From Ehretia macrophylla (taxonomy: Eukaryota; Streptophyta; Magnoliopsida; Boraginales; Ehretiaceae): a stretch of 64,000 bases of DNA. The stretch covers positions 24,987,139 to 25,051,138 of the forward strand of contig CM075769.1 of NCBI GenBank assembly GCA_037974665.1, in the 5' to 3' direction. Below the pieces are notes generated by a model. It did not search any database. It saw only the letters and a list, made by a program, of their open reading frames with translations, and was not told the origin of the DNA. The position numbers and the translations under genes are program-made. This document shows, piece after piece, positions 12,368 to 23,325 of the stretch (within the stretch, counting starts at the first letter, position 1; each line of letters begins with the position of its first letter).

Positions 12368-13690
12368 ATGGCACCCAAGAAAGATAAAGGAAAAGCTAAA
12401 GCATTTGATCTCGCCTCTTATGCGCAGAAAGCAAAAACACCAGCAGCCTCTCCAGCTCAATCATCAACCCCAGTAAAGGTTGAAGATAAACAGATAACAT
12501 ATACACCATATTCTACCCAGTCACCCCTAGGTAGAAACCTCACAGTTTTGGGGACTTTGACCCCTCAAAAATAGTTAACAGATGTTCGTGCAGGTACTGC
12601 AGGTACATCATCTTCCCAGACGACATTCAGTAACAGGTTTCAGCCACTTGCTACTAAGAAAAATATTGTAACCCCAGAACCCATACAAACACAGTTACCA
12701 TTACCCACATACATATACAAGAACGTCTTTGACCAGATTCTTGTGACAGAACCTTTCCATTTCAGACAGAACCCCAACATGACACCAGATGAGTTTGCCA
12801 GGGCATTCCTTCACCCTCATTCAAACTACATCCCAGACAACACCTATAAAGACCATAAATATTATGAGACAATTCTCATAAAAATAGAATCCATTGAGTT
12901 TGTTCCAGATGACAAAAACAAACAACCAGGCCAATATAGCCATGTCAAGGCTAAACTTCAGAATGTGATCACTCTTGATCAATGGGGACAATCCCCACAG
13001 AAAACCAAACAGATCCCAGATGATATACCTCTCAAGGACTACAACTATTATGACTACATTTAAGCGTGGTTCAAAGTTTTCAACCGCCAGAATGACAAGC
13101 ATGATATGTCATGGTTCTTCCTATTCACCAAAACATTTCCATTAGAAGTTCCAAATTGGTTCATCCAATGGTGGGCGTCATTTGGCCCAATCACAGACAT
13201 TCTACCAGAACCAGTCCTTCAAGGATTCCAGTATTTCACAGAACATTGGAAGGCACCAGCTCAGTTAACATACCTTCCTCCGTTTTTCGTGTTTTACAGA
13301 ATCTTCTTTGTCATGTGGATTTTTATATCAGAATTCGCGTACAAACATGTTTCTTTCGGAGACCAACAAGACATCTTAGCTTTCGGAAGAGCTCACTCAG
13401 TTATGTGGTGGAAGAAGATGAACAATAGTTCGTGTTCAACACCAAAGGTCCAAGCATGGCTCGAGACCAATCAAAAACAGAAAAGAGAAATCCAACCAGA
13501 ACAGCAGGAATTTCTTTCATTCAAGAACTTCCTCACTACACAGCTAGCAGCGGCCACCAGTTTTGACGAAGTCAAGGCCATTAGGCTACAACTAGAAGAA
13601 TTAGACAATGCCTCAGACCAGGCATCAGTTTCAATAGATCATGCCAATGACAACGAAGATGACTGTTATGGCATTTATACTACACTATGA
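12368..13690 (+). pseudogene. Viral ORF2, copy A (unknown function)
   Basis: ATG at 12368 opens a 440-codon frame (MAPKKDKGKAK...) 234 bases after ORF1. The N-terminus is short, Lys/Ala/Pro-rich and basic. The middle is rich in aromatic residues (WFFLFTKTFPLEVPNWFIQWW). The C-terminus has a probable amphipathic helix with heptad-like leucines (AIRLQLEELDNA) and an acidic tail. I recognise no enzyme motif. Florendoviruses are known to carry a downstream ORF of unknown function, and this matches by position. Breaks: TAG 12572-12574 and TAA 13061-13063; copy B lacks both but has its own stop. Confidence 0.8.
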
Positions 13691-13805
13691 GTATAGACTG
13701 GAAACAGACAGTAAAAAATAGATGTAATACTCCACTATGAGTATAAATTAGAAACAGACAGTAGTATAGAAAACATATGTAATACACCACTATGAGTATA
13801 AACTG
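13683..13805 (+). repeat. 50-55-bp tandem repeat over the ORF2 stop codon
   Basis: Units start cactatgagtata at 13683, 13733 and 13788, each followed by gaaacagacagta or the start of it. The first unit contains the ORF2 stop codon. Copy B has two units instead of three at 15708-15770. The function is not evident. Confidence 0.8.
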
Positions 13806-14490
13806 GACCCATTGAGTTTTCCGGTGTTCTCTCCAAAAACACAGGACAGATGAGTTTCCTAATGTTCTCTAAAAATATTGGACAAATAGGGTTTTGTTCT
13901 TCTAAGTTCCCTTCAAAAACTAGGATGAAACGGAAAGACTTCCCCTCTCTGAAGTCATATGGTTTTTGAAGAATTCCATGAAACTTCAGCTAGTCCGGGT
14001 CAAACGGCAACTGGTAAAGACATCTCAAGTTCGTTGATGGGTGTGGCTTTCCCAAAAAGCCAAAGGAAATTTAGAAACTTGTGTATCTTCTAGCCTGTAT
14101 TTTATGTTGTATTTTACTTAGTCAACTTACCTTTAGCCAACTTACCTTTAGCAAACCTATTTCAAAACCCATGTAAGGTCACGGCGTTGAGGAGCAGAGG
14201 GCGTAAGACTCCGTGTTGGCCATGTGGCGATTTGGTGAGAGATAGTTAGGCTTCGAAGATAGTAAGGCTTCGAATATAGTAAGACTAAGTACGATGCAGG
14301 ATAGATTATAGGGAAAATAGACTTGTTTATTTATTTTCTTTGTATTGGTGGGAAATACACTTCGATCAAGTGTACTTGTATGTATTCTACCATTAGTCAG
14401 TATAATCCAGACTGAAGAAGTTCACTATGTCTTCAGCACAGAACCAGTCAGATTCAGAGATGATGAAGAAGATGAATCTACAGTCAAGAT
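13806..14490 (+). other. Viral 3' region and terminal redundancy, copy A
   Basis: Non-coding viral sequence after ORF2. From about 14046 it repeats the first 445 bases of copy A (from 421), including the paired 'acttacctttagc' repeats near 14120-14155 and the 'cttcgaagatagtaag' repeats near 14250-14285. The match shows the integrated form is longer than one genome. It stops abruptly at 14490, before the TATA box. Confidence 0.85.
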
Positions 14491-15480
14491 TATAATCAAA
14501 GCCATAACAGAAAGCGGAATAAACTAGGATAATAGACAGATAAATAAATGAAACTCAAGCAAGATGAAGATAAAAGGAGACAAAGTCTCTTACTTGTTAT
14601 TAACTGTAAATGGAATGAGTGACTGCCACACTGTTGGTTGTACAGGAGTACAATGTTCAAAAGTGATACCGAATTAAAATGAAAATTTAGAAGAGAAAGA
14701 AAATTCGGATCCTATGTTAATGAGACAGACTCTGTCTTATATAGGATATCGAATCTGAAAAGCAAAAGTGAAATTTAAAAAAGAAAAGTCAAAAGTAACT
14801 TTTCCTAAAGTGAACAGTAAAAAGTGATTTTTACTATTCATGAATAGTGGTCGGCTTTTACTGTGGCCGAATCTTGTTTTGTCGTGACTTGATGATCATT
14901 TCTACCTTTTACTGTGGCCGAAAGATTTCTTGTCGTGACGTGATAATTCTGTCTTTTGACTGGATTACTTTCACTGTGACCGAAAGTAATATTGTCGTCT
15001 TGTGATAATGTTGTCTAAAAGTGGAATCTTGACTGTAGATTCATCTTCTTCATCGTCTCTGAATCTGACTGGTTCTGTGCTGAAGACATAGTGAACTTCT
15101 TCAGTCTGGATTATACTAACTAATGGTAGAATACATACAAGTACACTTGATCGAAGTGTATTTCCCACCAATACAAAGAAAATAAATAAACAAGTCTATT
15201 TTCCCTATAATCTATCCTGTATCGTACCTAGTCTTACTATCTTCGAAGCCTAACTATCTCTCACCAAATCGCCACATGGCCAACACGGAGTCTTACGCCC
15301 TTTGCTCCTCAACGCCGTGACCTTACATGAGTTTTGAAATAGGTTTGCTAAAGGTAAGTTGGCTAAAGGTAAGTTGACTAAGCAAAATACAACATAAAAT
15401 ACAGGCTAAAAGATACACAAGTTTCTAATTTTCCTTTGGCTTTTTGGGAAAGCCACACCCATCAACGGACTTGAGATGTC
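14491..15480 (-). promoter_or_regulatory. Second promoter block of copy B, aimed at copy A antisense
   Basis: Minus-strand copy of the viral upstream and promoter region. The TATA box (plus-strand ttatata) is at 14737-14743 and the as-1-like repeats lie near 14860-14960. A transcript from it would run left across the junction at 14490 and antisense through copy A's 3' region and ORF2. The block from about 15030 to 15480 is the inverted partner of copy A's 14046-14490, giving arms of about 445 bases around a spacer of about 540. Activity is not shown by sequence. Confidence 0.6.
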
Positions 15481-15758
15481 TTTACCGGTTGCCGTTTGAC
15501 CTGGACTAGCTGAAGTTTCATGGAATTCTTCAGAAACCATATGACTTCAGAGAGGGGATGTCTTACCGTTTCATCCTAGTTTTTGAAGGGAACTTAGAAG
15601 AACAAAACCCTATATGTCCAATGTTTTTAGAGAACATTAGGAAACTCATCTGTCCTGTGTTTTTGGAGAGAGCACCGGAAAACTCAATGGGTCCATTTTA
15701 TACTCATAGTGGAGTATTACATTTGTTTTCTATACTACTGTATGTTTCCAGTTTATAC

Positions 15759-17081
15759 TCATAGTGGAGTATAAATGCCATAACAGTCATCTTCGTTGTC
15801 ATTGGCATGATCTGTTGAAACTGATGCCTAGTCTGAGGCATTGTCTAATTCTTCTAGTTGTAGCCTAATGGCCTTGACTTCGTCAAAACTGGTGGCCGCT
15901 ACTAGCTGTGTAGTGAGAAAGTTCTTGAATGAAAGAAATTCCTGCTGTTCTGGTTGGATTTCTCTTTTCTGTTTTTGATTGGTCTCGAGCCATGCTTGGA
16001 CCTCTGGTGTTGAACACGAACTATTGTTCATCTTCTTCCACCACATAACTGAGTGAGCTCTTCCGAAAGCCAAGATGTCTTGTTGGCCTCCGAAAGAAAC
16101 ATGTTTGAACGCGAATTCTGATCTGAAAATCCACGTGACAAAGAAGATTTTATAAAACATGAAAAACGGAGGAAGGTATGTTAACTGAGCTGGTGCCTTC
16201 CAATGTTTTGTGAAATACTGGAATCCTTGAAGGACTGGTTCTGGTAGAATGTCTGTGATTGGGCCAAATGACGCCCACCATTGGATGAACCAATTTGGAA
16301 CTTCTAATGGAAATGTTTTGGTGAATAGGAAGAACCATGACATATCATGCTTGTCATTCTGGCGGTTGAAAACTCTGAACCACGCTTGAATGTAGTCATA
16401 ATAGTTGTAGTCCTTGAGAGGTATATCATCTGGGATCTGTTTGGTTTTCTGTGGGGATTGTCCCCATTGATCAAGAGTGATCACATTCTGAAGTTTAGCC
16501 TTGACATGGCTATATTGGCCTGGTTGTTTGTTTTTGTCATCTGGAACAAACTCAATGGATTCTGTTTTTATGAGAATTGTCTCATAATATTTCTGGTCTT
16601 TATATGTGTTGTCTGGGATGTAGTTTGAATGAGGGTGAAGGAATGCCCTGGCAAACTCATCTGGTGTCATGTTGGGGTTCTGTCTGAAATGGAAAGGTTC
16701 TGTCACAAGAATCTGGTCAAAGACGTTCTTGTATATGTATATGGGTAATGGTAACTGTGTTTGTATGGGTTCTGGGGTTACAATATTTTTCTTAGTAGCA
16801 AGCGGCTGAAACCTGTTACTGAATGTCGTCTGGGAAGACGATGTACCTGCAGTACCTGCACGAACATCTGTTAACTGTTTTTGAGGGGTCAAAGTCCCCA
16901 AAACTGTGAGGTTTCTACCTAGGGGTGACTGGGTAGAATATGGTGTATATGTTATATGTTTATTTTCAACCTTTACTGGGGTTGATGATTGAGCTGGAGA
17001 GGCTGCTGGTGTTTTTGCTTTCTGAGCATAAGAGGCGAGATCAAATGCTTTAGCTTTTCCTTTATCTTTCTTGGGTGCCAT
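15759..17081 (-). pseudogene. Viral ORF2, copy B (one stop)
   Basis: ATG at 17081; 1323 bases to the stop at 15759-15761, the same length as in copy A. It is open for 417 codons, then a TAG at 15828-15830 (copy A has CAG) cuts off the last 22 residues, the acidic tail. This is the best-preserved ORF2 in the window, with a basic N-terminus, aromatic-rich centre and leucine-rich C-terminal helix. The close match between copies outside the stops suggests constraint while the virus was active. Function unknown. Confidence 0.85.
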
Positions 17082-17315
17082 CGCTACTAGTTGTCAGGAG
17101 TTGATGATCCTGCAGAATGGTTAGCAACAATATATAAAAAGAAATACGGAATTGAAACAATTATCAATTACGCTTCTGGATCTGAATCTGTGTTTTAATC
17201 TACTTAATTGCGGTGGACTTGAAACAATCCATCTAAATCCACTAATTGGATTTTTGGTGTCCGCTTCTGTGATCTGAAAAGAAAACAAAAATGAAAAGGT
17301 ATTCCCAAAGGAATC

Positions 17316-18230
17316 CTATGTGATAGGCACGTGGCCTGTAAGAAATTCTCTGGTTAGGAAATCAGGGATGGAGTTATCCTCTCCCTTGATGTACTAAATA
17401 TAAAAAACTGACAGGATTGCTGGCCATCTGGAAAATATCTGTTTAGATGCAATATTCTTAACATCCTTAGTAAGCATATCTTTTGCTGACTTGCAGTCAA
17501 CACGAACTAAGAATTTCTGATTCAACAAATCATCTTGAAATTTTGATATGCATTTTACAATGGACAAAATATCTTTTTTGACTGTCGAATAGTTATGTTA
17601 GGCTTTATCCCATGTTCCTGAATGGAAACGAACAATATGTTCTTTTCCTTCTAAAATCTGAATTAAAATACCACCAAATCCTAATTCAGAAGCATATGTC
17701 TGAACTATCTTTGGGGTGTCTGGTTGACATAAAGTCAAAACTGGTAAAACTCTGACTTGACGCTTAATTTCCTTAACAGCGTTCGTGTGGACATCAGTCC
17801 ATGCTGGAGGGTTCTTTTTAAGACGTTCAAAAAGAGGTTTACAAAAATGACAAATGCCTGGATAGAAGTCTGTAAACTGATTAAATATCTGGTTCATGAT
17901 ATTTTGGAATTCTGAGGGTGCATTCTTGAGCCCAAAAGGCATGACATTCCACTCATATTGTCCAAATGGAACGGTGAATGCTGTCTTGTACCTTTCTGAT
18001 TCAATGACTTGGATTTGCCAAAATCCAGATTTCATGTCGAATTTACTGAAGACATGGGCCTGATTTAATCTCTTAAGGAGATCATTCTTGTTAGGTAATG
18101 GATATCTGATCCATTGTAAGACCTTGTTCAAGGGCTTATAGTTGATAACTAAACGAGGGACTCCTCGTTCCTGTTCTGCATGTTTATTAACATAAAAGGC
18201 TGCACACGACCATGGGCTTTTGCTGGGTCA
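17316..18230 (-). pseudogene. RT and RNase H remnant, copy B, lacking the YIDD box
   Basis: Continues the frame of the ORF1 segment to its right after one TGA (18228-18230, an Arg codon in copy A). It keeps FSKFDMKSGFW and MPFGLKNAPSEFQ, then jumps from NQIFN.. to TDFYPGI, so the 96 codons holding YIDD and the RT thumb start are gone. The deletion ends share 'cagactt' (copy A 8780-8786 and 9068-9074). Next come the connection region and RNase H (QTYAS, where copy A has QTDAS, so the first catalytic Asp is changed). TAA at 17598-17600 follows, then further decay to the ORF1 stop at 17316-17318. Confidence 0.85.
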
Positions 18231-19874
18231 GATTAACTTTTTATCTAATAAACTCTGGATCTCTTTTTTGCAGAGAGAGAGATATTCCTGGTTCATCTGA
18301 ATTGGCCGAGCCTTGGTAAGAGTATTCTGTTCTGAAAAGTCCTTCTCATATGGGAGAGAGACAGAATGTTTCTTACGAACCCAAAAGGCCGTAGGAAGTT
18401 CTGAGCAAACTTCTTTTTCAAGTTTGGTCTGGAATTGTTTGATGGACTCTAGCTGTCTAGCAATCTGTTCATCAATTCTGAGACACTTGATATCTTGTTT
18501 AAGAAAACTGATCTGGTTTTCTTTCTGTTGGATTGAGTTAATATTTCTTCGCTGTGAAGGGAAATAAAACTCAAAAAGGATAGGTTTACCTAACACTTTG
18601 GTAGATATACCTTGTTCTGTAACAATCATGGGAAATAACTGTTGAAGAAATGGGTTCCCGAGAATAACTTGGGAATTTAACTGTTTTATCAGTACGAAGC
18701 TGGTAGGAAAACAAATACCTTGGTTGCAAACATGTGCATTAGGTAGTTTGTATTGAATATGAAGTCTGGTAGAGTCAGCTGTACAAAGCTTCTCTTTGGT
18801 TTTCTCAAAATATCTGGAAGGAATTAGACCTTCTTGGATACACTTCATATCTGCACCTGAGTCTAATAAGGCAATGGTTTCAAATTTGAAATCATTAACC
18901 TTGATGGTTAACTGGACATACCATTTCTGGTACGTGATTCTGTTCAGAAGGTTGAGATAATCTTCTGTTGGTTTGGAGGTACTAGCTCCTTCTGTCAGTT
19001 TGCCAATAGCAATCTGAGTCTGTTTATCAAGTTCATCATTCTGAGAAAGATGGTCTTGACGTTCTAAGGATTCTATTTGTAAGAGTTGGACATCTTGTTG
19101 GAGATGTTCATGATCTAGTCTGAGATCACTAATCTCATGCCTATACTCTTGTCTGAGTTGCTGAATTTCTGTTTTTAATAGTTTAATCTCATGCTGGAGA
19201 TCAGAGATACAAACTATTGATCTATTTCTGTCCATATTCCAAAGGATAGTTTCACCTTTAGGACGATGTCTGGTTATAAATCTAGGATTTAACCCTGTGG
19301 TCATTAATTTGTAATTAAGACGATAAATAACTTCATATGCATGTGTACAACAATCAACATAATAGTTATGCATCTTAATGTCTAACTGTAAAGCTTTCAT
19401 GACATGTGGACATGTAAGCGATATGGTATGATCTGGAAAACAATTAAAGAAAATAGGTCCATTACAAAGATTCGTTTCTACTAAACCTAGTAGAGAATCA
19501 TTGTATCTGAGTAACCTACAATCTCTAAGAGCTAGATATACACTGGTATCTAGTCCTTCTCTGATTAAAGGCTTAAGTGCGACTTGCACATGGCCAATAT
19601 GTAGAAACCTATAGCCGTTTCTAATGGCTTTATCTAAACTTTTCTGAGAGAAAAGTCTAATACTCTGTTGATCACTGGTTAGTGGCACTACTTTTTCCTT
19701 ACACTTAATAGTAAGCAGAGATTTTAGGCCGATGAGACCCTTATGATAAATCTCTTTTATCTCAATCTTAGGAGGTTTCCAATTACTTAACTCTCCTACT
19801 GTCCATGTATGTTCTGTTTTTGCTATAGTATTATTATCTGGTCTTACTGAAGCATTACTGCTACTAGAAGACAT
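18228..19874 (-). pseudogene. ORF1 fusion, copy B: movement-protein N-part joined to protease
   Basis: ATG at 19874 opens 548 codons. Residues 1 to about 225 are the movement-protein N-terminal part, free of the early stop and the 8-bp duplication seen in copy A. Then, at about 19205-19215, the frame passes directly into the coiled-coil-like stretch and the protease (ALLDSGADM). It ends at TGA 18228-18230 in the N-terminal RT region. The missing piece equals copy A 4763-7440. The junction shares 'agtt', and the frame is kept. The rest of movement protein and the whole coat protein are absent. It has its own TATA box and perfect primer site upstream. Whether the fusion was ever made as protein is unknown. 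Confidence 0.88.
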
Positions 19875-20075
19875 TACAACTGTGTTACTAGTTCTGCCCT
19901 TACAATCTACGAACCTACTTACTATCTTCGAGCCAACGACGCCTACAAGGGAAACCTGGAGCCAACTGCCCTTCCTCGGGTCTTACTTACTCCCTAACCC
20001 TATCACGACCTATCGCGGCAAAGGTAAGTTGTAGATACTGGTAAGTTGGACAAAACTAACAACCTAGTTGCTCTG

Positions 20076-20087
20076 GCTCTGATACCA
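20076..20087 (-). other. Primer-binding site (tRNA-Met), copy B
   Basis: Plus strand gctctgatacca, the exact reverse complement of tggtatcagagc. It lies about 200 bases upstream of the copy B ORF1 start. Confidence 0.9.
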
Positions 20088-20354
20088 TAAACTAACCAGG
20101 GAAGACAAGATAATCAAAGCCATAACAGAAAGCAGAATAAACTAGGATAATAGACAGATAAATAAATGAAACTCAAGCAAGATGAAGATAAAAGGAGACA
20201 AAGTCTCTTACTTGTTATTAACTGTAAATGGAATGAGTGAGTGCCACACTGTTGGTTGTACAGGAGTACAATGTTCAAAAGTGATACCGAATTAAAATGA
20301 AAATTTAGAAGAGAAAGAAAATTCGGATCCTATGTTAATGAGACAGACTTTGTC

Positions 20355-20361
20355 TTATATA
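20355..20361 (-). promoter_or_regulatory. TATA box, copy B
   Basis: Plus-strand ttatata in the same context as copy A 1144. As-1-like repeats lie to its right near 20475-20575. It would drive copy B ORF1. Confidence 0.65.
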
Positions 20362-20832
20362 GGATATCGAATCTGAAAAGCAAAAGTGAAATTTAAAAAA
20401 GAAAAGTCAAAAGTAACTTTTCCTAAAGTGAACAGTAAAAAGTGATTTTTACTATTCATGAATAGTGGTCGGCTTTTACTGTGGCCAAATCTTGTTTTGT
20501 CGTGACTTGATGATCATTTCTGCCTTTTACTGTGGCCGAAAGATTTCTTGTCGTGACGTGATAATTCTATCTTTTGACTGGATTACTTTCAATGTGACCG
20601 AAAGTAATATTGTCGTCTTGTGATAATGTTGTCTGAAAGTGGAATCTTGACTGTAGATTCATCTTCTTCATCGTCTCTGAATCTGACTGGTTCTGTGCTG
20701 AAGACATAGTGAACTTCTTCAGTCTGGATTATACTAACTAATGGTAGAATACATACAAGTACACTTGATCGAAGTGTATTTCCCACCAATACAAAGAAAA
20801 TAAATAAACAAGTCTATTTTCCCTATAATCTA

Positions 20833-23325
20833 TCATGTATCGTACCTAGTCTTACTATCTTCGAAGCCTAACTGTTTTATCAGTACGAAGCTGGTAGGAA
20901 AACAAATACCTTGGTTGCAAACATGTGCATTAGGTAGTTTGTATTGAATATGAAGTCTGGTAGAGTCAGCTGTAGAAAGCTTCTCTTTGGTTTTCTCGAA
21001 ATATCTGGAAGGAATTAGACCTTCTTGGATACAGTTCATATCTGCACCTGAGTCTAATAAGGCAATGGTTTCAAATTTGAAATCATTAACCTTGATGGTT
21101 AACTGGACATACCATTTCTGGTACGTGATTCTGTTCAGAAGGTTGAGATAATCTTCTGTTGGTTTGGAGGTACTAGCTTCTTCTGTCAGTTTGCCAATAG
21201 CAATCTGAGTCTGTTTATCAAGTTCATCATTCTGAGAAAGATGTTCTTGACGTTCTAAGGATTCTATTTGTAAGAGTTGGACATCTTGTTGGAGATGTTC
21301 ATGATCTAGTCTGAGATCACTAATCTCATGCCTATACTCTTGTCTGAGTTGCTGAATTTCTGTTTTTAACAGTTTAATCTCATGCTGGAGATCAGAGATA
21401 CCAACTGGTTGGGATTTTCTCTTCTGGAAGTGACTGAGAACATCAGAATAATTTGTATTTTTGATGTTATTCTGAATAGATATGGATTGAGGCTTTTCTT
21501 TCTCTTTCTGATCCATGATATCTTTGAGTCTGAGAAGATAAGCTTGCTTTTCTTCTGGATCATTGATCTTACAAATCATGTCGATCATAAGACCATGAGT
21601 GTCTGTAAGGACATTTAGTCCTTTTTGACAGAAACATGCTCCTTTGCTGGGGCACGCACATTCCTGGATGGAATTGGAAGAACTACTGGAATAGTAGTTG
21701 ACTGTTCCAATATGATTGATATTTTCTTCGTCAGAGTAATCTGAAGAAGAACTAGATGATGATTCAAGATCATCAATGGACTGGATAATTCTGCTCTTTG
21801 TAGCTTCATCTAATTCTAATGATTGGATTAGTGATCTGATTTTGGAATCTTTTGCAAAGGGTCCTGATTTACCACACTTGAAACATCCTGTGGCTTTCTG
21901 TTCTTTCTTATCATTATTTTTCTGATATTTCCAATTTCTTCGTGGAAACCTCTGGTAATGTTTCTTCTTATGAGTGTATGGTTTGTTGCCATACTTCTGA
22001 TTGTACTTCTGTCCAATGGACTTGAAGTGACTCTTATATTTTTTGGAGGAAATTCTGGATTTGTGTGTTTTCTGAGTACGGGGTGGTTTAATTCTTTCCA
22101 TACCATACTGTTCACACCAATTTCCTAATTCTTTTCTGTTAGACTGTTTCTTTAACTGTGCTTTAAGACGAAGATCAGTGCAAATCTTCAAAGCAGTCTT
22201 GTTAATATGAGATATGATATCTCCATATGTCATTAGGTCATAGTCTAAACTGGGATAATCATTTGAAAGAGATTCTCTGACTTGTTGAGCAAACAACTTT
22301 GGAAGTCCACAAAGGAACCTTTCTTTCCAATAACTGGCGCTGTTGTCAGATCTTCGGTATAATTTGCTGAGAAAGACATCCTTATACCATCGGAAGTCTT
22401 GGAGTGTTCTACATCTGAGGTTCTGAAGGATTTCAGATGTTCTTTCTTGGTAAACTGTAGGATCACCTATGAAATGGTAGGTGATATCAAAGACTAAGGC
22501 TGATAGAACACATGACTCTGTCTGGCCATTCTGATTAAGAATGGGTTCACCATTCTCATTGGTTTTCACCATGTTAAGAATGCTTTCCTTGGTAGCTTCA
22601 CTAAGATGGTCATCCCACCATCCTTTAAGCTGACCATTGAAACCAAGGATGATGTTTCTGGTTGCTGCTCTCTCAGTAACAGCTTGTTTGTAAATGTTAC
22701 CTATGATAATCATCTGTTTGGTAACATTGAGAATCTGATATTCTGACATCCCATCTATGTTCCATTCATAGATCTGAGATCCTGAGAAAGATCTTTGGGA
22801 ATGAATTTCTTCAATTTGAAGATCTGGAGGAGAAGGTCTGGGATAGAAATTCTTTGTATCTAGAAAAGAAATTCTATTGAGATGGATAACTTTATCCCTC
22901 CCGAAATTCTGTGAAGATGAGGAATCGCAATCAGAATTACTGTCTGACTGTTTTAATGTTTGAAGAGCTAACTGGCTCAACGAAGATTCTGATTTCTTAG
23001 ATCTGGAAATCAGTTCCTGGAGAAGTTTGGTATTCTTCTCTTCTGTTGATTCCAAATTTGGAATATATTTTGATATCTTAAAAGGTAAAACCTTGATTGG
23101 AGAATCTGGTTTAACCTTAGAACTGGTTAATTTTAATGAATCAAATGGCTTTGTCAATGCAACAGTGTTCTGTTCAGTTGACTTTTGTTTTGATTCATCA
23201 GATTTTACTGGAGTTACTGGGATTGTATTCTGTTTTTCAAGAATATCTTCGATATTCTGGATCTGTTTTTGTAATGTGACAACTGAAAGATTAGTCCAAT
23301 TATTTTGTTGAACTATGTCTTTTAA
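20833..23325 (-). pseudogene. Coat protein to protease, copy C
   Basis: The longest open stretch of coat sequence here: no stop from 23325 down to 20833, with the first Met at 23157 (774 codons), although that Met is internal to ORF1. It keeps GQLKGWWDDHLSE, the helical coat block, the Lys/Arg-rich segment, the serine/acidic tract, the coiled-coil-like stretch and the protease (LLDSGADM). The zinc knuckle (about 21849-21890) has lost its His (to Pro) and last Cys (to Ser). The final residues (after VLIKQL) come from copy B upstream DNA across the junction at 20871, so the C-terminus is artificial. Confidence 0.85.

Larger units (their letters stand above)
417..14490 (+). mobile_element. Endogenous pararetrovirus copy A (florendovirus-like)
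   Basis: The longest viral copy, on the plus strand. Order: upstream and promoter region, TATA box (1144), leader, tRNA-Met primer site (1418), ORF1 from 1631 to 12133, ORF2 from 12368 to 13690, 3' region, then a second copy of the first 445 bases (14046-14490). The unit is about 8.67 kb once two inserted solo LTRs are removed. A single ORF1 carrying movement, coat, protease, RT and RNase H, plus a separate ORF2, fits florendoviruses; petuviruses share the fused ORF1. ORF1 carries about eight in-frame stops, an 8-bp duplication, a -1 frameshift and both LTR insertions, so this copy is inactive. The family call is firm; the genus is inferred from ORF plan and TA-tract location. Confidence 0.85.
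14491..20870 (-). mobile_element. Endogenous pararetrovirus copy B, inverted and deleted
   Basis: Minus-strand viral copy in permuted order. Reading right to left: upstream region (20870), TATA (20355), primer site (20076), ORF1 (19874), ORF2 (17081), 3' region, then the promoter region again ending at 14491. It carries two large internal deletions relative to copy A: movement-protein middle to the end of coat (about 2.68 kb) and an RT segment (288 bp). Neither solo LTR of copy A is present. Ends are redundant by about 0.75 kb. The right end joins copy C through a 5-bp overlap (taact, 20869-20873). Confidence 0.88.

Noticed and set aside
16347..16628. Antisense frames over ORF1 and ORF2 of the viral copies
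   Set aside because: Shadows of the viral genes on the other strand; no independent signal.
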